NCBI GenBank assembly: GCA_964612065.1
Contig: CAZTCD010000107.1
Coordinates: 1-12,176 of the forward strand
From: JAKFYM01 sp964612065
GTDB taxonomy: Bacteria; Bdellovibrionota; UBA1018; CAIPTA01
Reading direction: 5' to 3'
Length of the DNA stretch: 12,176 nucleotides
Below the pieces are notes generated by a model. The model searched no databases. It had not been told where the DNA came from and saw only the letters and a program-made list of their open reading frames with translations. A program made the position numbers and the translations under genes. This document shows, piece by piece, positions 6,386 to 12,176 of the stretch (position 1 is the stretch's first letter; every line of letters begins with the position of its first letter).

Positions 6386-7065
6386 TCCGCCACCCTCAGG
6401 CCAGGTTGCAGGGTTTGTTGCCTGAGCAGTTCTTCCACGATCTGTGTTCCAAGCGCGCTCTGTAGGAGGCCGAGGCGGGAAGCGTCGGAGTTCACCCACT
6501 TTTCAATGTCTTCGTGTTTCCAAACCAGAAGTTTCAGGTCCTCAGCGGCGACAACATCGGCCCGGGTGCGCGAACGGGTAAGCAGGCTCATTTCCCCCAC
6601 AAAGCGTCCAGGCCCCAGTGCCGCCACTTTTTTTTCGTTAACGAGAATATCTACGCTTCCCTTCAAAAGGCAGAACAGATGAGAGATTTCCGTATTGAAT
6701 TTTATCAGCTGAGCGCCTTTGGCCAGCTCACCTTCTCCTGAAAGAGCGGCAAAACTTCGCACTTCTGCAGGAGGGAAATTCATGAGTACTGTTTTGGCCA
6801 GGAAATCTTCCAACGGGCCGAGGGTTACGGAACGTGCGCGCCATCTGGATAGAGCGAGATGAACAAGGTTTACGCAGATAAATAGCAGGTTCCATAGGAT
6901 TGGAATCCAAAGTGGTTCTCTTCCAACCTGAAACCCATAGTAGATAGCGAGAACTCCGGATGCGATCGCGAGCGAACGAAGGAAAGCGATGTTCCGCATC
7001 GAAAAAGAAAGCAGGGTGAGCCCGTAGGCGGCCTGTACTACGTAGAAAAGACTGGCGCTTCCCAT
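6382..7065 (-). CDS. Three-TM protein with cyclic-nucleotide-binding domain (Popeye-like layout)
   Basis: The product has 227 residues. Three hydrophobic helices lie at about 5-21, 28-45 and 53-72; the third (PILWNLLFICVNLVHLAL) is strikingly like the corresponding part of Popeye-domain proteins. Residues about 85-205 are a CNMP-binding domain. The phosphate-binding cassette is GPGRFVGEMSLLTRSRTRAD (152-171): Glu158 and Arg168 are 10 residues apart, as are Glu72 and Arg82 in CRP, so ligand binding is expected. Ala after the Arg resembles the PRAA form of cAMP-selective domains, making cAMP the likelier ligand (inference). No DNA-binding or enzymatic output domain is present, so it must signal through partners, most simply the envelope proteins encoded downstream. 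It is the first gene of the minus-strand run, and its stop overlaps the next start. Confidence 0.85.
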   Translation of the reverse strand: MGSASLFYVVQAAYGLTLLSFSMRNIAFLRSLAIASGVLAIYYGFQVGREPLWIPILWNLLFICVNLVHLALSRWRARSVTLGPLEDFLAKTVLMNFPPAEVRSFAALSGEGELAKGAQLIKFNTEISHLFCLLKGSVDILVNEKKVAALGPGRFVGEMSLLTRSRTRADVVAAEDLKLLVWKHEDIEKWVNSDASRLGLLQSALGTQIVEELLRQQTLQPGLRVAE

Positions 7066-7162
7066 CCAATATCTTTCGGAATTTTCCAGAAAGGTCCCAA
7101 GAGAAAGCTTGTTGATTTGCGGATGCGTGTGGCTGCCGAAACCAGGTAAAGATTTCTAGTGA

Positions 7163-7171
7163 ATTATGCCA
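7163..7171 (-). promoter_or_regulatory. Candidate extended -10 promoter for the minus-strand four-gene run
   Basis: Read on the minus strand, the bases TGGCATAAT form an extended -10 (TGn plus CATAAT, five of six consensus matches). Transcription would start near 7156, leaving a leader of about 90 nt before the ATG at 7065. There is no good -35, as is common with extended -10 promoters. The 276-nt divergent gap (7066-7341) otherwise shows only short imperfect dyads, for example TAGAG/CTCTA at 7248-7263, and no clear promoter for the outer-membrane protein gene. Confidence 0.35.
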
Positions 7172-7341
7172 CGCATTAATTTGATTCAGATCGGTGATCC
7201 CCAGGCCACTGTCTTTTTTTCAAAAACCCATGGAAATAGATCCACGATAGAGTGAACGCTCTAGTGTATATCTGGAAAGGGTTAGGATTCCTTGGGAAAT
7301 CCCTTGACCCTGTTCCTGTCGCTGGCTATCTCAGCAGCAAT

Positions 7342-8289
7342 ATGAAAAATAAATTTATTCTATTGGTGGGGCTTTCATTCATCATCTCGGGTTCAGCAAT
7401 AGCTGAAGAATTCCCGGAAACCGGTGGCACGTCTGTTTCGGACGAAGCGAGCGCTCCGGCTCCCAGCAAGTGGAAAGCCGGCCTTTCCACCTATTTCTAC
7501 AGCTTTCAAGGTACCAAGGCCGCTCAGGACGACCTCTACTCCTTCGGAGATACCACTCTGAATATGCAAGTGGCCAACCTGCAGTATCAACTGGCTTCCG
7601 GCTGGACGCTCATGGCCGTGGGCACCTATATGGAAAATTATGTTGAAACCAATATGCTGGGCCTCACCTTCCGTGACAAAACGAAAGGCTTTGGGGATTT
7701 ACTGCTGGATGCCGTTTATCCTTTGCATGCGAGCTCGAATTTTCTTCTTCTTGGTGATGTGGGTGTTTTTGTTCCAACTGGATCCATCAGCCGGAAGAAC
7801 GCCTCTAACCCAGCCCTCAACTATGCTTATAATATGCAACTTGGATCGGGAACGGTTGATCCTCAAGCAGGTATCACCGCGATGGCTCTTCATGAACAGT
7901 TTCAAGCTGGCACTCACTTGAGCGCCACCATTCGCACCGGCGAGAACGACAATGGGTATCGTTTGGGAAATCTGTATAAGGCTGACGCATGGTTTGATGT
8001 TCCCGTGGGTTGGGGTTTCACGCCACGCCTGGTGGGATACTACAAAGTTAAACAGGGAATTTCCGGTCAGGACAAGACTTTGGGGCGTACGGTATGGACG
8101 GAATACTATCACCACGACCAACAGAACTGGGACGTATCTGCTGCGCTCAAGCTGGAAAAAGCGATTGTCCGTAACGTAACTCTCGTGGCTGAGGCGGGCC
8201 GTCCAATCTATCAGGATGCCAAGAACTCCGACCAGGTTGTGGTTTCAACCAATTACTATGGTACTGTTGGCCTGAGCGGGACCTTCTAA
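7342..8289 (+). CDS. Outer-membrane beta-barrel protein, transporter-like
   Basis: The product has 315 residues with a signal peptide (MKNKFILLVGLSFIISGSAIA, cleavage after Ala21). The mature part consists of alternating amphipathic beta-strands with aromatic girdles and ends in GLSGTF, the C-terminal Phe that serves as the BAM insertion signal. Segments such as KGFGDLLLDAVYPL, GVFVPTGSI and NMQLGSGTVDPQAGI resemble the putative outer-membrane transporters of the phenol MetA-degradation family (Pfam Phenol_MetA_deg); the substrate is unknown. The frame is open from a GTG at 7252, but the ATG at 7342 begins a proper signal peptide. No strong ribosome binding site lies before it, which is the main doubt about the start. 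A strong terminator follows 24 nt after the stop, so it is probably monocistronic. Confidence 0.85.
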   Translation: MKNKFILLVGLSFIISGSAIAEEFPETGGTSVSDEASAPAPSKWKAGLSTYFYSFQGTKAAQDDLYSFGDTTLNMQVANLQYQLASGWTLMAVGTYMENYVETNMLGLTFRDKTKGFGDLLLDAVYPLHASSNFLLLGDVGVFVPTGSISRKNASNPALNYAYNMQLGSGTVDPQAGITAMALHEQFQAGTHLSATIRTGENDNGYRLGNLYKADAWFDVPVGWGFTPRLVGYYKVKQGISGQDKTLGRTVWTEYYHHDQQNWDVSAALKLEKAIVRNVTLVAEAGRPIYQDAKNSDQVVVSTNYYGTVGLSGTF

Positions 8290-8312
8290 GAAGGTTTTCA
8301 GGACGACAACAG

Positions 8313-8346
8313 AGGCTCATCGCTCACGAAGCGGTGGGCCTTTTTC
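8313..8346 (+). terminator. Rho-independent terminator after the outer-membrane protein gene
   Basis: AGGCTCATCGCT (8313-8324), a 5-nt loop, and AGCGGTGGGCCT (8330-8341) form a 12-bp stem with two T-G wobbles, immediately followed by a T-run (8341-8345). It ends 17 nt before the aldo/keto reductase start codon. Confidence 0.88.
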
Positions 8347-8362
8347 TTTCCGGGAGAGGCGA

Positions 8363-9340
8363 ATGAGCAGTATAGAGGCAAAGGTACGATTGCCCAGAAG
8401 GTTGGGTCGCTCCGGAATTTCAGTGGCACCCTTCGGATTCGGCGGGAATGTGTTCGGGTGGACAGCAGATGAGCGCACATCCTTCCGCCTGTTAGATCGG
8501 TTTGTGGACGCGGGATTTAACCTCATTGACACGGCAGACATGTATTCGATCTGGGCCCCAGGCCATAAGGGCGGCGAGTCTGAAGCGATGATCGGAAAGT
8601 GGCTGCAAAAGAGCGGCAAAAGGTCTTCGGTGATCATTGCCACAAAAGTAGGCCTTGATATGGGAGCCGAAGGAAAAGGGCTTGGGCGGTCCCATATCGA
8701 AAAATCGGTGGAGAGTTCTTTGCGTCGTTTGGGGTGTGATTATATCGATCTCTATCAGGCCCACCGTGATGATCCGGATACGCCTCTAGAAGAAACCCTG
8801 GAAACTTTCACCCGCCTTAAAGAGGCAGGAAAGGTAAGGGCAATCGGAGCCTCCAATTATTCGGCCCCTCGCTTACAAGAGGCGTTGGCCCTGAGCCAAA
8901 AGGCCGGGCTAGCGAGGTTTGAAACTTTGCAGCCACGATACAATCTTGCTGATCGAGCAGACTTCGAAAAGGAACTTCAGCCCTTGTGTGCAAGGGAAGA
9001 GATTTCAGTCGTTCCATACTATTCCCTGGCGGCGGGCTTTCTTACGGGAAAGTACCGGAAGCCGGAAGACCTTGCAAAAAGCGAGAGGGGGCAGGGATCG
9101 GCGGGCCGCTACTTTGAAATCGCATTTTCTTTGCTGAGTGCTTTAGATGAAGTGGCATCGCGAAATTTCGCGAACCCCGCTCAGGTTTCGATTGCCTGGC
9201 TTTTGTCTCGCTCCACGATTGCGGCGCCGCTTGCCAGCGCAACTTCAGTGGAACAGCTTGAGGATATCATCAAGGGAATCGATCTCAGGCTGAGTGAGGA
9301 GGATTTGAAACGGCTGGATCAAGCCAGTGCTTTGCTTTAG
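8363..9340 (+). CDS. Aldo/keto reductase, NADPH-dependent
   Basis: This 325-residue protein has the usual length for the family and forms a cytoplasmic TIM barrel that reduces aldehydes or ketones with NADPH. The catalytic tetrad is complete: Asp56 (IDTAD), Tyr61 (MYS), Lys95 (ATKVG) and His134 (YQAHRDD). Other markers are GESEAMIGKWL, the DYIDLYQ strand, KVRAIGASNYS, and LQPRYNL. The overall pattern is that of the short-loop bacterial AKRs (YajO/AKR11-12 type); the substrate is not predictable. The start has a GGGAGAGG site (8352-8359) at good spacing. Its 3' end overlaps the convergent patatin gene by 3 nt, so neither gene has its own terminator between them. The close upstream terminator is notable for how this gene is expressed. 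Confidence 0.93.
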   Translation: MSSIEAKVRLPRRLGRSGISVAPFGFGGNVFGWTADERTSFRLLDRFVDAGFNLIDTADMYSIWAPGHKGGESEAMIGKWLQKSGKRSSVIIATKVGLDMGAEGKGLGRSHIEKSVESSLRRLGCDYIDLYQAHRDDPDTPLEETLETFTRLKEAGKVRAIGASNYSAPRLQEALALSQKAGLARFETLQPRYNLADRADFEKELQPLCAREEISVVPYYSLAAGFLTGKYRKPEDLAKSERGQGSAGRYFEIAFSLLSALDEVASRNFANPAQVSIAWLLSRSTIAAPLASATSVEQLEDIIKGIDLRLSEEDLKRLDQASALL

Positions 9341-10089
9341 GCGTCTAAAACGGATCCGCCCCATTTTTTATCCAAGGCTGATCGAACCCGCGAAAATGCC
9401 TCTGTAAAAGCGCTTTTCCCTTTTTCGAGTGAATTATAGTTCAGCCGGGTCAGGTTTTTTAATCGCACTACTTTGTGATGTGGTGCCAGGCCTCTTAGGC
9501 TTTTGCCGAGCTCGTAGGAATCGGAGAAGCCATCTCCTTGAAGGAATACGCAAAGCACCCTTTCCTCTTTGCTGTGAGGGCTGATGCCCGACTTGTGAAA
9601 TACTCCTCCATCCAAGTAAAGGCGGGATCCGATGCGTACTGGTTGGAAAAGTGCCGGCACGGCACAAGATGCCACCACGGCTCGAGGAAGGGAGCCTTCT
9701 CTCAAGAAGCGGGTGCGAAGGGAATAGAGGTCGAAGGCGGCAGCTTCAAAGGGAATGGTTGTGCGATTGAAATCAGAGCTATAGTGTTTTTCCACTATAT
9801 CTAGGAACTTCCTGCCTCGAAGATAACCGAATCCGAAGGAAGGATCCCAAAAGTCCTCTCTCCTGATCTGGAACAGCAGGCTTTTCGTGTATTCCGGGCT
9901 GTGCCCAGAGGCGAGCGCACCGCCCACCAGGGCTCCCGCGCTGGAGCCGGTAATTTTCGAGGGAAGTAAGTTCGCTCCGTAAAGCGCTTCCGCTACGCCG
10001 CAGTGTGCAAAGAAGCCAAAAAAGCTGCTGGAAAGCGCCAATGTATATGGTGCCTGATTTAGCCAGTCTGAAAGAGAATGGTTTCGCAT
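9337..10089 (-). CDS. Patatin-like phospholipase, cytoplasmic
   Basis: The product has 250 residues with no signal peptide. The catalytic dyad is visible: Ser50 in GSSAG (the GxSxG nucleophile elbow) and Asp160 in YLDGG. SCAVPALFQPV is a typical patatin segment before the Asp. Patatins hydrolyse acyl esters of phospholipids or other lipids. The oxyanion loop, normally GGGxRG, reads SSSFFG here (ALSSSFFGFFAHCGVAEAL), so activity or substrate may differ. ATG 10089 is preferred over the GTG at 10095, which lacks space for a ribosome binding site; AGAGTGG precedes the ATG. The gene is divergent from the flavin oxidase gene across a gap of 111 nt and convergent with the aldo/keto reductase gene (3-nt overlap). 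Confidence 0.88.
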   Translation of the reverse strand: MRNHSLSDWLNQAPYTLALSSSFFGFFAHCGVAEALYGANLLPSKITGSSAGALVGGALASGHSPEYTKSLLFQIRREDFWDPSFGFGYLRGRKFLDIVEKHYSSDFNRTTIPFEAAAFDLYSLRTRFLREGSLPRAVVASCAVPALFQPVRIGSRLYLDGGVFHKSGISPHSKEERVLCVFLQGDGFSDSYELGKSLRGLAPHHKVVRLKNLTRLNYNSLEKGKSAFTEAFSRVRSALDKKWGGSVLDA

Positions 10090-10200
10090 TTCCACTCTAC
10101 AGTAATGGAAATTCCCTTATGTTGACAATTTCTGAGGCCATAGGGCATGGTGCGTTCACGTATATATGTTGAAAGTTTTGGCTCCTTCGAGGCGGACTGA

Positions 10201-11355
10201 TTGAGAGAAACATTTGATGCCGTAGTGTTAGGTATGGGAGCCATGGGGGCTTCCGCAGCTTTTCATTTGGCTCGAAGAGGGAAAAAAGTCCTCGGCCTGG
10301 AGCAGTTTCGGATTGGCCACGACAAAGGAAGCTCTCACGGGGAAACTCGCTTGATCCGGCAGGCCTATTTTGAAAATCCGGATTATGTGCCCTTGCTCAA
10401 GCGTTCCTATGAACTTTGGGACGAACTCGAGGGCCTATCGGGCGAGGAATTGTTTTCCAGGAGTGGCTTGGTGCTTTTGGGAAATCCAGGCACCAGCAGG
10501 GTTTTCCAAGGAACGCTGGAGAGCGCCCGGCTTCACTCCATTCCGCTTGAGAAACTCTCCCATACCGAAGCCTTGAAACGCTTTCCGCAGTATCAGCCCC
10601 CGGAGAATTTTTCCGCTCTTTACGAGCCGGGGGGAGGGTTCTTGCATGCGGAAAAGTCTATCCAAGCGCATATGAACCAGGCGATTCGTTTTGGCGCGAA
10701 GATTCTTCAGGAAGAGAGGTTTCTGGGCTGGAGGCCGGATGGTGCGGGAGTAAAAGTGCGTACCGATCGAGCCGAGTACCTGGCGTCCCATCTGCTAGTA
10801 TGCGGTGGCTCATGGACCTCAAGAATCCTTTCGGACTTGAAACTTCCGCTTACTCTTCGAAGAATGCTCCTGGCTTGGTTCCGTGCGCCGGTAGTTCACA
10901 GTGCTGCTGGCGGCACCCCTTGCTTTATTTTTGATATGGATACCGACTTTATCTACGGTTTTCCCATGATCGACGGAAAAACCGTAAAGATCGCATCCCA
11001 TCACGGTTTTGAGGAAATGACTGAGCCCGAGGAGAAAGACTCTCACCCGCCCGCCGAAAATCGTCTCGAATCACTCCGGGAGTTCATCCGCGCGCACCTA
11101 CCGCACATGACAACTGATCTGGAGCGTGCGAACCACTGTATCTATACTATGACTCCAGATGAGGACTTTGTTCTGGATCTCCATCCGGAGTATCCACAGG
11201 TGGGTATTGCCGGCGGTTTTTCCGGCCACGGATTCAAGTTTTCTTCGGTGGTGGGAGAGGTAATGGCCGACTTATGCCAGAGTGGCCGTTCGAATCATCC
11301 GGTGGGCTTCCTTTCGCTTCGTCGCTTTGAGAGATCAAAAAGGGGGCTTGCGTGA
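10201..11355 (+). CDS. Monomeric sarcosine oxidase / N-methyl-amino-acid oxidase type flavoenzyme
   Basis: The product has 384 residues, matching MSOX and SolA in length. The N-terminal FAD dinucleotide-binding fold is VVLGMGAMGASAAFHLARRG. The SSHGETRLIRQAY segment holds His46 and Arg50, equivalent to MSOX His45 and Arg49. Lys263 corresponds to the oxygen-activating Lys265, Cys313 in HCIYTMTPDEDF to the covalent-FAD Cys315, and Lys346 in GFSGHGFKFSS to the substrate-binding Lys348; the constant offset of two supports the alignment. It should oxidatively demethylate a secondary amine such as sarcosine or an N-methyl amino acid, giving formaldehyde and hydrogen peroxide. The start must be TTG 10201, since the codon before it is an in-frame TGA and the next Met is inside the FAD motif; GAGG lies 8 nt upstream. 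It overlaps the following sensor gene by 4 nt. Confidence 0.93.
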   Translation: MRETFDAVVLGMGAMGASAAFHLARRGKKVLGLEQFRIGHDKGSSHGETRLIRQAYFENPDYVPLLKRSYELWDELEGLSGEELFSRSGLVLLGNPGTSRVFQGTLESARLHSIPLEKLSHTEALKRFPQYQPPENFSALYEPGGGFLHAEKSIQAHMNQAIRFGAKILQEERFLGWRPDGAGVKVRTDRAEYLASHLLVCGGSWTSRILSDLKLPLTLRRMLLAWFRAPVVHSAAGGTPCFIFDMDTDFIYGFPMIDGKTVKIASHHGFEEMTEPEEKDSHPPAENRLESLREFIRAHLPHMTTDLERANHCIYTMTPDEDFVLDLHPEYPQVGIAGGFSGHGFKFSSVVGEVMADLCQSGRSNHPVGFLSLRRFERSKRGLA

Positions 11356-12176
11356 ACGGAGCTCCAGCTTCAATGGAAACTCATCAGTTGGTTCTCGTTC
11401 TCTATAGAAAGCTCCTGGCTATCTCACGAGGTCAGAAGGCGGAATCCGAGTTGATTCCCGTTGTGGTGAACTGCATCTCCGAGATTCTTCCGGATTTTCG
11501 CATCTCATTCGCGAATATTGGTAGGGATGGAAAATTTGAAATCGTTTATGCAAAAAGCCCTCCTGGTTTGCCGACTATTCCCCCAGGCACGGTTTTTGAT
11601 ATGTCCGGATTGCCGGAAGTTGTCCAAAGCCTTCTTGAGCTGAAGCGTTTTCAGTCTGATGACGTCCGAACACTTTCCGGAGTGGCCGGTACCATGGATC
11701 GGGCCAAGAAGTACGAACCGACATTATCCAGAATCGATATACCTTTTGAGCGGGATCAAGGCTCCGTGAGCTTGCTTTCCGTTGGAGCAAGGGATGCGGG
11801 ACCATGGAATCCTGAAATTGTAAATCTGATCACTGAAATCGGCTCGCTGGTTACCGTACTTTTTCGCGATCTTCGTTCACAGATCAAGCTGAAGGAAACG
11901 GAAACAATTTTCCGCCAGTTCGCCGAGAACGTGGGCGTGGTGTTTTGGATGTCTGATACCTCCAAGAATGAAATGGTTTACGTTAGCCCGGCTTTTGAGG
12001 AGATATGGGGCCGCACAACCGACAGCCTGTATGCTTCCCCGAAATCATTTCTGGATGCCATACACCCTGAAGATCGCCCCAGGGTTGAGCAGGGAATGAA
12101 GGATCAGCATCTCGGGCTTTATGAAATGGAATACCGGGTGCTGAAACCCGATGGGCAGGTACGTTGGGTGAAGGAC
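11352..12176 (+). CDS. GAF-PAS sensor protein (3' end outside window)
   Basis: The frame is open for 275 codons to the window edge. GTG 11352 overlaps the oxidase stop (GTGA) and has an AAAGGGGG site about 5 nt upstream; an ATG at 11373 is a weaker alternative. Residues about 10-175 look like a GAF-type domain. A linker helix (LRSQIKLKETETIFRQ) leads into a PAS domain from about 183: MVYVSPAFEEIWGR, the PAS_3-type AIHPEDRPRVEQ, then EYRVLKPDGQVRWVKD at the edge. There is no N-terminal transmembrane helix, so it is probably a cytoplasmic sensor. The output domain lies beyond the window: most likely a histidine kinase, possibly GGDEF or EAL. The coupling with the oxidase gene suggests joint expression; a link between its signal and that metabolism is speculation. 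Confidence 0.85.
   Translation, partial: MNGAPASMETHQLVLVLYRKLLAISRGQKAESELIPVVVNCISEILPDFRISFANIGRDGKFEIVYAKSPPGLPTIPPGTVFDMSGLPEVVQSLLELKRFQSDDVRTLSGVAGTMDRAKKYEPTLSRIDIPFERDQGSVSLLSVGARDAGPWNPEIVNLITEIGSLVTVLFRDLRSQIKLKETETIFRQFAENVGVVFWMSDTSKNEMVYVSPAFEEIWGRTTDSLYASPKSFLDAIHPEDRPRVEQGMKDQHLGLYEMEYRVLKPDGQVRWVKD

Noticed and set aside
6152..6682. 176-codon plus-strand open frame across the junction of two minus-strand genes
   Set aside because: It is antisense to the cyclic-nucleotide-binding cassette and the Cys-rich protein and has no recognisable features.
7248..7263. TAGAG/CTCTA dyad as an operator or hairpin
   Set aside because: Only 5 bp per arm with a 6-nt spacer; such repeats are expected by chance in a gap of this size.
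7304..7332. TTGACC / TATCTC with a 17-nt spacer before the outer-membrane protein gene
   Set aside because: The -10 lacks the key final T, and the start site would fall within a few bases of the ATG, leaving no leader.
7252..7341. 30-codon GTG-initiated extension of the outer-membrane protein
   Set aside because: It would bury a textbook signal peptide that begins at the ATG at 7342.
10122..10150. TTGACA hexamer upstream of the sarcosine-oxidase-type gene as a -35 element
   Set aside because: The bases 17-18 nt downstream (GCATGG/CATGGT) do not resemble a -10, and the TATATA at 10161 is too far away and has no -35 of its own. No promoter is called.

Overview
The window is ordinary bacterial chromosome of roughly even base composition, densely packed with genes in short co-directional runs. 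It has signs of a diderm (Gram-negative) cell: a beta-barrel outer-membrane protein ending in Phe, Sec-type signal peptides, and an exported diheme c-type cytochrome. A SpoIID-domain protein in a diderm, several small secreted Cys-containing proteins and use of GTG/TTG starts would fit Bdellovibrionota or a related deltaproteobacterial lineage. That placement is inference only; no rRNA or other taxonomic marker is present. No tRNA, rRNA, CRISPR array, insertion sequence or phage gene was seen.

Layout. (1) 1-1824, minus strand: a diheme cytochrome c cut by the window start, preceded by a perfect 10-bp inverted repeat just before its ribosome binding site, then a Lys-rich histone-H1-like protein and an SRPBCC/AHSA1-type protein. 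(2) 1923-3778, plus strand: a double TM2-domain membrane protein, a small secreted coiled-coil/Cys protein, and an HMG-CoA-lyase-like DRE-TIM enzyme that lacks the family's catalytic Cys. (3) 7065-3566, minus strand: a four-gene run encoding a three-TM protein with a cyclic-nucleotide-binding domain (Popeye-like layout), an exported six-Cys protein, a single-pass coiled-coil protein and an exported SpoIID-type peptidoglycan lytic enzyme. The first two overlap by ATGA and the next pair is separated by 2 nt. (4) 7342-9340, plus strand: an outer-membrane beta-barrel protein, a strong intrinsic terminator, and an aldo/keto reductase starting only 17 nt after it. (5) 10089-9337, minus strand: a patatin-like lipase with an atypical oxyanion loop. 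(6) 10201-12176, plus strand: a monomeric-sarcosine-oxidase-type flavoenzyme overlapping by 4 nt a GAF-PAS sensor protein that runs off the window end.

The best candidate for an undescribed system is region 3. Its gene order suggests a membrane cyclic-nucleotide receptor tied to an exported envelope module that ends in a glycan-cleaving SpoIID protein. The second oddity is the convergent end of regions 2 and 3, where the SpoIID frame continues 70 codons in exact antisense register over the 3' end of the lyase gene.
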